A DNA stretch of 5,261 bases from Alphaproteobacteria bacterium (GCA_017307315.1 JAFKFF010000158.1:1-5261), one strand, 5' to 3'; shown: positions 1-4,907, counted from the first letter of the stretch. Notes: generated from the letters alone by a model not told the origin. Numbers and translations: made by a program.

Positions 1-162
1 GCAGGTGAAACCGAGACCGCTTGCCGCTTCGCCGGCCAGGCCTGTGCAATTCTCCGGCGATCCAGTCCCGTCGCGGCGCGCCGCTTCAACGTCCTGTTGC
101 ATCGCCTGGCGCCGCGCCTGACGTGGCAGGAGCCACCGGTCCACAATGGCATGCGAAAATGA
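1..162 (+). CDS. Possible 3' end of an unidentified plus-strand gene (partial)
   Basis: Reading frame 1 is open from the first base to a TGA at 160-162 and would encode the last 53 residues of a protein that begins outside the window. The case for coding is modest. By hand count about three quarters of its codons end in G or C, better than the competing plus-strand frame that begins near 21. The peptide is arginine-rich with an amphipathic look (for example RRFNVLLHRLAPRLTW), plausible as a C-terminal helix. It would converge on the murein endopeptidase gene, which ends at 211. I recognise no family or motif and propose no function. It could also be non-coding sequence that is open by chance. 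Confidence 0.33.
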   Translation, partial: AGETETACRFAGQACAILRRSSPVAARRFNVLLHRLAPRLTWQEPPVHNGMRK

Positions 163-210
163 ACGTCATTCCGATGGTTCCGCCCCTTTGTCCACACAAT
201 TTTTCTGACA

Positions 211-780
211 TTACCAGCGGCGGACGCGACCGATATCGACGTGCACGAAATCGGATTGCGGATAGTAGCCGACGCCCCCTGCACGTTCGGTGAGCGCCGC
301 GTTCCGCAGCAGGACGAGAGGCCGGCCCGGCACGCGGATATCGACCCCCATCCCTTGCATGTGCAGGCTTTTCACCGCCACGCCCGATTCCACGGACCTG
401 GCATGCAGAGCCGCATTGGTGGCCGGCGAGCGATATCCCGATATGATCTCAAAGCCCTTGCTTGTTTCCAGCTTGCCGTGAAGACGCGCCAGCATATCGA
501 GAAGATGCGGCGCGATCGGCTGAATATCGCCCGTGCGGAAATCCCGGAGGATTTTGTTGATGGCCGCAAGCGCATCGGGGAGGTAAGCCCCATTGACCCA
601 GTAATCGACCGAGAGATGCTCGCCGGTATGGATATTGCGAAGATCGAGCGATCTGGCGCCGGACGTAGCACCTGCCGCGAAAGCAGGCTTGAGCGAGGTG
701 GCGAACAGCGTCGTGCCGACCTTTGCCAGCACCGCGCGGCGATGCGGCGGCAAGATTTTGCGGGAGTTCCTGTCCTTCAT
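211..780 (-). CDS. mepK: YcbK/MepK-like DUF882 (peptidase M15-like) murein endopeptidase, exported
   Basis: This 189-aa protein belongs to the DUF882/YcbK family, zinc metallopeptidases whose E. coli member MepK cleaves peptidoglycan crosslinks, including the 3-3 links made by L,D-transpeptidases. Visible family marks are SGYRS at residues 114-118, the zinc motif SLHMQGMGVD with putative ligands His140 and Asp147, and FVHVDIG with ligand His180 and conserved Asp182. The N-terminus (HRRAVLAKV, then a hydrophobic run ending AFA near residue 35) resembles a Tat signal, which is usual for alphaproteobacterial DUF882 proteins; Sec export is also possible. The length is normal. The ATG at 780 is supported by an AGGA six bases upstream. 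It lies 8 nt after the LdtD-type gene, so the two are almost certainly co-transcribed, the same pairing as ycbB-ycbK in E. coli. Exact substrate specificity is inferred. Confidence 0.9.
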   Translation of the reverse strand: MKDRNSRKILPPHRRAVLAKVGTTLFATSLKPAFAAGATSGARSLDLRNIHTGEHLSVDYWVNGAYLPDALAAINKILRDFRTGDIQPIAPHLLDMLARLHGKLETSKGFEIISGYRSPATNAALHARSVESGVAVKSLHMQGMGVDIRVPGRPLVLLRNAALTERAGGVGYYPQSDFVHVDIGRVRRW

Positions 781-786
781 GGAAAA

Positions 787-790
787 TCCT
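787..790 (-). promoter_or_regulatory. Shine-Dalgarno of mepK overlapping the ldtD stop codon
   Basis: On the minus strand AGGA, 6 nt before the mepK ATG, shares bases with the TAG stop of ldtD (791-789). Ribosomes finishing ldtD would release on the mepK ribosome binding site, an arrangement typical of translational coupling. This supports the start at 780. Confidence 0.6.
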
Positions 791-2321
791 ATCCTCTTGA
801 GCAGTTAGGATAATCGGAGCGGGCGGCGATCGGGAGGGACACGGCCGCGGCCATCCGCCGGTCCCGGCCATACAGGTCGGCGCGAAACTGGAGCGCGCCA
901 TCCTTGGCGGCGAATGCCGTCCAATACAGAAAATAGACCGGCAGCCGGCGCCGGAGCGGCAGATGCCGCGTCTCGCCGGACGAGATCGCGTCCGCGATCT
1001 CCTTCATCGCCGCCAAATCCCGGGTCAGGGCATAGGAAGCGAGCGGCAGGATGCGCTCGACCCGGACACAGCCATGGCTGACCGCGCGTCCCGGACGTGA
1101 GAACGCACCTTTGGCAGGTGTGTCGTGCAGATAGACGTCGAAGCGGTTCGGCAATTCCAGCTTAATGGCGCCCAGGGGGTTTTTTGCGCCGGGATGTTGC
1201 TGGATCAGATAGGGAGAATGATCCGGAGGGATCTCGCGCCAGCGGACGTGAAGGCCATAAGGATCTCCCTCGGGGCCATTCAACAAGATCATGTCCTGGG
1301 ACTGCAGATAAAACCGGTTGGCTTTCAGTTTGGGCAGGATTTCCTTGCGCGCGATGGATTGGGGAATGTTCCAGGGTGGATTCACGGTCAGGCTGCCACC
1401 CTCCGCCCGCAAGATCGGCGTGGGCGTGTCTGGCTTGCCGACGACGACGCGCGAGGTCAGGACCTCTCTTCCTCCAAGAACGAGAGAGAGGTTTTCATCG
1501 GGAATATTGACGGCGAGATAGTCCGCTTCGAATCTGCGCGGCAGCCAGCGCCAGCGTTCCATATTGGCGTGAATCTGCCTTACCCGCGCATCCGCCGTCA
1601 CGTTCAGCGCCGCCAAGGTCAGGGGGCCGGGCTTTCCGTCCGGCTCCAATCCATGGCGAGCCTGAAAGCGCTTCAGGGCAGGATCGATATCGGCGTCCGT
1701 CGCAAGAGCCGGGTCTTCGAATGCAAGCCTTTCACGCAACCGCGTCATCGCCTCGCCATCGCCCTTGAGAAGGCCGTCCGGCGACAATGCCGGCCACCCG
1801 CCGCGGCGTTGAATCGCGCGATAATCCGCAAGCGCCGATCTCAGCCGCCCATATTGCGCACCAGGCGGAGGCGCGGAGCGCAAATAGGCCGCCAGGGAAT
1901 GGGATTGGATCGCATCGCCCAGTTCGGTCACCGCGTCATGGGAATTTTCCGGCAATGCCACGTCCGGATCGAGCGAGCGGAGAAAGGGCCGGCCTTCACG
2001 CACATCCCGAAGATAATCGAGAGCCGCGCGGGTAAGGCCGATATCCCGGCCATCGGTTCCAGTGCCCGACACAGGCAGATAGTTGCCGGGCTCGAGCCCT
2101 TCGTCCGCCGCGCGGCCCAGCGTCGCGATCAGAATGGCCGCGTCTTCGCTGGTCCAGGCTGGAGCGAAATTCCTGCGGCGGTAGAAGTCGACTATGGCGG
2201 CGGCATCGCGCCCCGCCATGGCTTGCACCAGAAACCCGATTTTTCCGGGCTCGGCGCCGGCGGCCGGCGCGCCGCAAGAAATCGCCAGGACAAAGGCAAG
2301 ACCGGTTAAGCGGAAACGCAT
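789..2321 (-). CDS. ldtD: YcbB/LdtD-type L,D-transpeptidase (YkuD domain, peptidoglycan-binding domain)
   Basis: This 510-aa exported enzyme should form 3-3 (meso-DAP to meso-DAP) peptidoglycan crosslinks in the periplasm. Residues 1-23 are a Sec signal peptide with a likely cut after AAGA; Cys16 lies in a poor lipobox, so a lipoprotein is unlikely. The FYRRRNFAPAWT segment (46-57) begins the YcbB scaffold region. A PG_binding_1 domain spans roughly 208-245 (DPALKRFQARHGLEPDGKPG). The YkuD catalytic domain starts near 268, with His399 and the SHGCVRVE motif containing nucleophile Cys418. The tail PVYFLYWTAFAAKDGALQFRADLYGRD (461-487) is the hallmark C-terminal part of the YcbB class rather than short ErfK-type enzymes. 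All catalytic residues are present. The Shine-Dalgarno is weak (GGAAAA) and lies just past a strong hairpin. It probably works with the adjoining MepK-type hydrolase, one making and the other cutting 3-3 links. Confidence 0.93.
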   Translation of the reverse strand: MRFRLTGLAFVLAISCGAPAAGAEPGKIGFLVQAMAGRDAAAIVDFYRRRNFAPAWTSEDAAILIATLGRAADEGLEPGNYLPVSGTGTDGRDIGLTRAALDYLRDVREGRPFLRSLDPDVALPENSHDAVTELGDAIQSHSLAAYLRSAPPPGAQYGRLRSALADYRAIQRRGGWPALSPDGLLKGDGEAMTRLRERLAFEDPALATDADIDPALKRFQARHGLEPDGKPGPLTLAALNVTADARVRQIHANMERWRWLPRRFEADYLAVNIPDENLSLVLGGREVLTSRVVVGKPDTPTPILRAEGGSLTVNPPWNIPQSIARKEILPKLKANRFYLQSQDMILLNGPEGDPYGLHVRWREIPPDHSPYLIQQHPGAKNPLGAIKLELPNRFDVYLHDTPAKGAFSRPGRAVSHGCVRVERILPLASYALTRDLAAMKEIADAISSGETRHLPLRRRLPVYFLYWTAFAAKDGALQFRADLYGRDRRMAAAVSLPIAARSDYPNCSRG

Positions 2322-2336
2322 CGGGATTTTCCGAAA

Positions 2337-2363
2337 TGACGCCCCGGTCGCGCCGGGGCGTCA
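2337..2363 (-). terminator. GC-rich hairpin between hsp20 and ldtD (terminator or attenuator)
   Basis: The sequence forms a perfect 11-bp stem (TGACGCCCCGG with CCGGGGCGTCA) and a 5-nt loop, beginning 12 nt past the hsp20 stop codon. On the minus strand the stem is followed only by ATTTCGG, a short and broken U-run, so termination may be partial. The plus-strand side has no T-run. It ends 15 nt before the ldtD ATG, so read-through transcripts would present ldtD's ribosome binding site right after the stem. Confidence 0.6.
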
Positions 2364-2375
2364 GCGGCAAGGCGG

Positions 2376-2885
2376 TCAAGCCGCCTTTACGTCCACCTTC
2401 CGTGCCTGCGTCGCCGCCGGCTTGGGGACGGAAACGGTCAACACGCCATTGTGGAAGCGCGCTTCCAGCTTGGCTTCGTCCGTGCCCTTGGGCAGCTCGA
2501 AGGTCCGGCGGAAGCTGCCATAGCGTCGCTCCTTCATGTAGCGATGCTCGCCCTTTTCTTCCTTCTCCTGAAGCTTCTGGCCCTTGATCACCAGCGTGCC
2601 ATCCTGGACGCTGACTTCGATGTCCTTCTCGTTCACGCCCGGCAATTCCGCGGTGATGACATAGGTCTTGTCGTTTTCGGCGACATCGACGGCCAGGGGT
2701 GCGAAATCCTGAAAACTCTTGGCCCAATAATCTTCGAGGTTGGACAGCGGCTTCATGGCATAGGATTCGAAGCCCGTTGAAAAGCGATCGAAAAGATCGT
2801 CGAGCTCTCCCCGGAACGACGTCCAAAGTTCGTTGGTCGCCGGCAGGCTTTTCGCCAGACGATGAATGTCAAGCTGCTTGGTCAT
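2376..2885 (-). CDS. Hsp20 family small heat-shock protein (alpha-crystallin domain)
   Basis: This 169-aa protein is a cytoplasmic ATP-independent holdase that binds unfolding proteins in large oligomers. The N-terminal arm (about 1-60, with DDLFDRF at 29-35) precedes an alpha-crystallin domain at about 62-154. Family marks are the segment LAVDVAENDKTYVITAELPG (64-83), the region GSFRRTFELP (123-132) and the signature ARFHNGVLTVSVPK (142-155). A V-x-V triplet (164-166) stands where the C-terminal I-x-I motif is expected. The frame runs open upstream to 3128, but ATG 2885 is the true start: AGGAGG lies 5 nt before it, and the upstream extension has no family similarity and crosses a promoter region. 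The gene is divergent from the flavin reductase operon. A FixK/FNR-type box is correctly spaced for activation, suggesting low-oxygen rather than purely heat control. No RpoH-type promoter was evident. Confidence 0.95.
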   Translation of the reverse strand: MTKQLDIHRLAKSLPATNELWTSFRGELDDLFDRFSTGFESYAMKPLSNLEDYWAKSFQDFAPLAVDVAENDKTYVITAELPGVNEKDIEVSVQDGTLVIKGQKLQEKEEKGEHRYMKERRYGSFRRTFELPKGTDEAKLEARFHNGVLTVSVPKPAATQARKVDVKAA

Positions 2886-2890
2886 GAACA

Positions 2891-2896
2891 CCTCCT
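2891..2896 (-). promoter_or_regulatory. Consensus Shine-Dalgarno of hsp20
   Basis: The minus strand reads AGGAGG followed by TGTTC and ATG. This perfect anti-16S match at 5-nt spacing fixes the hsp20 start at 2885 and argues against the longer in-frame start at 3128. Confidence 0.85.
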
Positions 2897-2910
2897 CTGT
2901 TTTCGGAGAA

Positions 2911-2916
2911 ACCCTA
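2911..2916 (-). promoter_or_regulatory. Putative -10 element of the hsp20 promoter
   Basis: The minus-strand hexamer TAGGGT keeps the three most important -10 bases (first T, second A, last T). It predicts transcription starting near 2904, which gives an 18-nt leader containing the AGGAGG. The FixK-like box at 2939-2952 is then centred at -41.5, the class II activator position. A weak hexamer is common at activator-dependent promoters. This is inference from spacing, not proof. Confidence 0.45.
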
Positions 2917-2938
2917 CTCCTTGGCTCGCTCAGGCCGT

Positions 2939-2952
2939 TTGATCCTGCGCAA
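2939..2952. promoter_or_regulatory. FixK/FNR-type binding site facing hsp20
   Basis: TTGATCCTGCGCAA fits the Bradyrhizobium FixK2 consensus TTG(A/C)-N6-(T/G)CAA exactly and has one perfect FNR half-site (TTGAT). Its centre (2945.5) is 41.5 bp from the hsp20 start site predicted from the -10 at 2911-2916. FixK/FNR/CRP-family regulators bound here contact RNA polymerase as class II activators and typically respond to low oxygen. Which regulator binds cannot be told from the window. Confidence 0.6.
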
Positions 2953-2971
2953 GCCGCAAACGAAAATCCGT

Positions 2972-2985
2972 TTGAGGCAGCGCAA
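2972..2985. promoter_or_regulatory. FixK/FNR-type binding site facing the reductase operon
   Basis: TTGAGGCAGCGCAA also fits TTG(A/C)-N6-(T/G)CAA. Its centre (2978.5) is 41.5 bp before position 3020, the plus-strand start site implied by the CATAAT at 3007-3012. Relative to the opposite promoter each box sits at about -74.5, so the two divergent promoters are arranged symmetrically around the pair. Confidence 0.58.
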
Positions 2986-3006
2986 AGACGATCGGAATGG
3001 TTGCGC

Positions 3007-3012
3007 CATAAT
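3007..3012 (+). promoter_or_regulatory. -10 element of the reductase operon promoter
   Basis: CATAAT matches TATAAT at five of six bases and stands where a class II promoter activated from the box at 2972-2985 needs it. It implies transcription starting at about 3019-3020, immediately before the ATG at 3021, which makes that ATG an unlikely start codon. Confidence 0.55.
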
Positions 3013-3022
3013 GCAAAGAAAT

Positions 3023-3026
3023 GGAG
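3023..3026 (+). promoter_or_regulatory. Shine-Dalgarno that favours GTG 3033 as start
   Basis: GGAG lies 6 nt before the GTG at 3033. The alternative ATG at 3021 has only an A-rich stretch (AAAGAA) upstream and would sit at the predicted transcription start. Confidence 0.6.
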
Positions 3027-3032
3027 AGGCTT

Positions 3033-3626
3033 GTGAAACACGCCGTCATTTTCGCGCATCCCAGACCTCGCAGCTTCACCGGTTCGGTGGCCGACGCCTA
3101 TGCCGAGGCGGCCGCGAGACAAGGACACCAGGTTCTTGTCCGCGATCTCTACCGGATGAATTTCGATCCCGCGTTGCCGGAGGCAGAATTGCCGTTTGCC
3201 GGGACGTTCGATCCGCGGCCCGACATCGTGGCGGAGCGGCGACTATTGTCCGACGTGAACGTATTTGCGCTCGTCTATCCCTTTTGGCTGAATGCTCCGC
3301 CCGCGATGCTGAAAGGCTATCTCGACCGCGTTTTCGGTTATGGCTTCGCGTATGGCCGCGATGGCCGCTCGGAACCCCTGCTGCAGGGCCGGTCCCTGAT
3401 CACCTTCAGTTCCTCGGGCGCGCCGCTGCATCGGGTTCGCGAAACCAGGGCATTCGATGCCGTCGGCAAGCTTTTCGATGCCTATTTCGCGGAGCTGTGC
3501 GGCCTCACTTTCCTCGAACATATGCATTTCGGCGCGATCGTTCCCCATATCCGCGAGGATGCCGTCGCCGCCAAACTCGCGTCCGTGAAGGAAACCGTGA
3601 AAAAGCATTTCGGGAGGCCGCAATGA
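3033..3626 (+). CDS. Flavodoxin-fold NAD(P)H dehydrogenase (quinone)-like oxidoreductase
   Basis: This 197-aa cytoplasmic protein (201 aa if the ATG at 3021 were used) belongs to the Flavodoxin_2 / NAD(P)H dehydrogenase (quinone) family: small FMN- or FAD-dependent enzymes that reduce quinones and related electrophiles by two electrons. Visible features are the beta1 strand and flavin phosphate loop KHAVIFAHPRPRSF (2-15), the signature YPFWLNAPPAMLKGYLDRVF (82-101) that packs on the flavin, and a loop with FSSSGAP (125-131). The length is typical. Starting at GTG puts the first strand right at the N-terminus, as in relatives. It is the first gene of a three-gene operon behind a FixK-type promoter. 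Its stop overlaps the next start by 4 nt (ATGA). The physiological substrate cannot be told; a Kef-type potassium-channel ancillary role is unlikely because no kef gene is next to it. Confidence 0.87.
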   Translation: MKHAVIFAHPRPRSFTGSVADAYAEAAARQGHQVLVRDLYRMNFDPALPEAELPFAGTFDPRPDIVAERRLLSDVNVFALVYPFWLNAPPAMLKGYLDRVFGYGFAYGRDGRSEPLLQGRSLITFSSSGAPLHRVRETRAFDAVGKLFDAYFAELCGLTFLEHMHFGAIVPHIREDAVAAKLASVKETVKKHFGRPQ

Positions 3627-4015
3627 CGATGATGAGAATAAGGCTGGAGTTGGGACGCACCGACCGGTTTCCCAACGGGAATGAAAATCACGCCTATGAA
3701 TTCGTCGCGCCGCTGACGCCCGAGGGGCATATCGACGAAGCGGCGTGGCGGAAGGAGCGGCAAAACTGCATCGTCCAGCATCTGGAGAATGGCAATATCG
3801 TGGAATCCGGCCGCCTGTCGCGTGTCGGACGGTCATGGCGTTTCGATTACGACCAGCGCACCCACGCCGATGACGAGCCCTTCTACAAGCTGGATCAGCA
3901 TGTCATGCGGCCCGGCCTGTACGTCTCCATCCTCGAGCATGACGGGATTCAAAAGCCCTTCAAAATCGTCTCGGTCGTTCCCACGGGCATCAATCCCGCC
4001 GACCGTCGCCCGTGA
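3623..4015 (+). CDS. Conserved-looking protein of unknown function, between two flavin reductases
   Basis: This 130-aa protein matches no characterised family I can name. It begins at an ATG overlapping the previous stop (ATGA), with GGGAGG five bases upstream, and it ends inside the start of the next gene (GTGA). The same frame is open back to 2921, but that part overlaps the first reductase out of frame and is a shadow. There is no signal peptide, membrane segment or Cys/His metal cluster (one Cys, residue 49). Short strands separated by polar loops (RIRLELGR, YEFVAPL, SWRFDYDQ, GLYVSIL, FKIVSVVPT) suggest a small mostly beta domain with one helix (about 38-54). An acidic stretch, HADDEPFYKLD, lies at 81-91. 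The strict coupling to two flavodoxin-fold enzymes suggests a partner or accessory role, but this is inference. I judge it a real gene from its overlaps, ribosome site and codon use. Confidence 0.8.
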   Translation: MTMMRIRLELGRTDRFPNGNENHAYEFVAPLTPEGHIDEAAWRKERQNCIVQHLENGNIVESGRLSRVGRSWRFDYDQRTHADDEPFYKLDQHVMRPGLYVSILEHDGIQKPFKIVSVVPTGINPADRRP

Positions 4016-4593
4016 AAAAGCGCATTCTCCTGATCAATGGCCATCCGGACGCCAGCCCGGCACGTTTTTGCAGCGCGCTTGCCGGCGCTTATGCGGATGG
4101 CGCCGAGGCGGCGGGCCACGAGATCAGGCGGCTGGATATCGCTTCGCTGTCCTTCCCCATCTTGCGGAACCCGCAGGAATTCCCGCAGAAGCCCACCAAT
4201 CCGGATATCGTGGAGGCGCAGCACGCCTTCCTTTGGGCAGAACATCTTGTTTTCATATTCCCCTTATGGCTGGGCGGCGTGCCTGCCCTTCTGAAGGCTT
4301 TCATGGAGGCCCTGGGCTGCGGCGAATTCCTGCTGGGACAGGGCAGCGGCACATTCCCCAAGGGGAATCTGGCCGGCCGCTCCGCACGGATAGTCGTCAC
4401 CATGGGAATGCCCGCCCTGGCCTATCGCCTGTATTTCCGCGCGCACGGCACCAAGGCATTCGCGCGCGGCATACTCAAAATCTCCGGCGTCGGGCCGATC
4501 CGAACCAGCTGTATCGGCGGCATCGGCGCTTCCGCCGCGCGCTGCACCAAGCTTCTGGAGAAGGCAAGGCATCTGGGAATGCGCGGACTGTGA
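4012..4593 (+). CDS. Second flavodoxin-fold NAD(P)H-dependent oxidoreductase
   Basis: This 193-aa protein of the Flavodoxin_2 / NAD(P)H dehydrogenase (quinone) superfamily is only distantly similar to the reductase at 3033-3626. Features are strand and phosphate loop RILLINGHPDASPARF (4-19), flavin-contact signature FPLWLGGVPALLKAFMEAL (83-101), and the segment VVTMGMPALAYRLYFRAHG (128-146), which is typical of the subgroup carrying MGMP and YR-YF motifs. A glycine- and cysteine-containing stretch, TSCIGGIGAS, lies at 165-174. Translation starts at a GTG that overlaps the upstream TGA (GTGA), so it depends on coupling; no strong Shine-Dalgarno is needed or seen. It is the last gene of the operon, with a hairpin 22 nt after its stop. 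It could form a functional pair with the first reductase, or each may take a different acceptor. The substrate is unknown. Confidence 0.86.
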   Translation: MKKRILLINGHPDASPARFCSALAGAYADGAEAAGHEIRRLDIASLSFPILRNPQEFPQKPTNPDIVEAQHAFLWAEHLVFIFPLWLGGVPALLKAFMEALGCGEFLLGQGSGTFPKGNLAGRSARIVVTMGMPALAYRLYFRAHGTKAFARGILKISGVGPIRTSCIGGIGASAARCTKLLEKARHLGMRGL

Positions 4594-4594
4594 A

Positions 4595-4608
4595 TTGACC
4601 TGAATCAT
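4595..4608. promoter_or_regulatory. Degenerate FNR/FixK-like site upstream of the lipoyl-like gene
   Basis: TTGACCTGAATCAT has one good half-site (TTGAC) and one base wrong in the other (ATCAT for ATCAA). No convincing -10 stands at the distance that worked for the two sites near 2950, so this is a weak candidate only. Confidence 0.2.
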
Positions 4609-4615
4609 ATCGTCC

Positions 4616-4634
4616 TTGGGCCGACCCGGCCCAA
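4616..4634 (+). terminator. Hairpin after the reductase operon
   Basis: TTGGGCC and GGCCCAA form a perfect 7-bp stem with a 5-nt loop (GACCC), starting 22 nt past the stop of the second reductase. Only ACTTTC follows, so the U-run is poor. It may end the operon, or only reduce read-through into the gene at 4659. Confidence 0.45.
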
Positions 4635-4658
4635 ACTTTCATCAGATAGGAGACCAAC

Positions 4659-4898
4659 ATGGTTCATCTCGTCGTTTCGCCCGATTTCTGGGTCAACCGC
4701 ATCTATCCCGAAGGGCTGCTGGAAAAGTGGCTTGTGGATGACGGCGCAACGGTGCAAACCGACCAGCCGCTTGCCGAACTTCGGATCGAAGGCGAATTGC
4801 TGACGTTGAAAGCGCCGACAACCGGCCGGCTTGTGATCGAAAGCCATAAGAACAGCCCCGTCGAACCCGGCGCCGTCATCGGCTTCATTCGCAATTGA
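4659..4898 (+). CDS. Stand-alone lipoyl/biotinyl-like domain protein lacking the attachment lysine
   Basis: This 79-aa protein is essentially one lipoyl/biotinyl-attachment-like beta-barrel. Residues 19-41 (GLLEKWLVDDGATVQTDQPLAEL) match the first half of the fold, and 52-58 (APTTGRL) with 67-77 (PVEPGAVIGFI) the second. In normal domains the modified lysine sits on the hairpin turn between the halves (ETDKA or VEKVQ type). Aligning LAEL and the AP-x-x-G landmarks without gaps puts Gly45 (codon 4791-4793) there, so lipoylation or biotinylation at the usual place is not expected. Lys51 lies six residues further, in a strand, and is a poor substitute. The start has AGGAGA at 4648-4653, five bases upstream. 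It is separated from the reductase operon by a hairpin, and converges with the alcohol dehydrogenase gene 9 bp away. The role is unknown; a binding or structural remnant of an acyl-carrier domain is possible. Confidence 0.8.
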   Translation: MVHLVVSPDFWVNRIYPEGLLEKWLVDDGATVQTDQPLAELRIEGELLTLKAPTTGRLVIESHKNSPVEPGAVIGFIRN

Positions 4899-4907
4899 GC
4901 CTGGCGG

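Larger units (their letters stand above)
2935..2985. repeat. Two direct copies of an 18-bp element, 33 bp apart, containing the FixK-like boxes
   Basis: The pattern CCGTTTGA-N4-GCGCAA occurs at 2935-2952 and again at 2968-2985. Fourteen of 18 bases are identical, and only the central four differ (TCCT versus GGCA). The 33-bp period is about three helical turns, putting both copies on the same DNA face. A 6-bp dyad, CAAACG-N6-CGTTTG (2957-2974), lies between them and overlaps the second copy. Confidence 0.75.

Noticed and set aside
158..170. Small dyad AATGA-ACG-TCATT near the mepK 3' side
   Set aside because: The stem is only 5 AT-rich pairs and no T-run follows on either strand, so it is not a credible terminator.
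241..813. A 190-codon plus-strand open frame opposite mepK
   Set aside because: It is antisense to the well-supported DUF882 gene, lacks any motif, and has composition typical of a shadow frame.
1125..2309. A 394-codon plus-strand open frame opposite ldtD
   Set aside because: It is antisense to a gene with clear catalytic motifs (SHGCVRVE, YcbB tail). Its protein is low-complexity R/Q/G-rich with no recognisable domain, as expected of a GC-rich shadow frame.
2371..2385. GGCGG-N5-CCGCC at the hsp20 stop codon
   Set aside because: It is a 5-bp stem inside the end of the coding region and is outweighed by the 11-bp hairpin just beyond it.
3001..3016. Inverted repeat TTGC-N8-GCAA around the CATAAT
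   Set aside because: The spacing is 8 rather than 6, so it does not fit the FixK/FNR consensus, and 4-bp arms are easily found by chance.
2886..3128. N-terminal extension of hsp20 by 81 codons
   Set aside because: It crosses the divergent promoter region and the first reductase start, has no Hsp20 similarity, and the AGGAGG before 2885 fixes the start.
2921..3622. Upstream extension of the 130-aa gene's reading frame
   Set aside because: It overlaps the promoter and the first reductase out of frame. The strong ribosome site and ATGA overlap place the real start at 3623.
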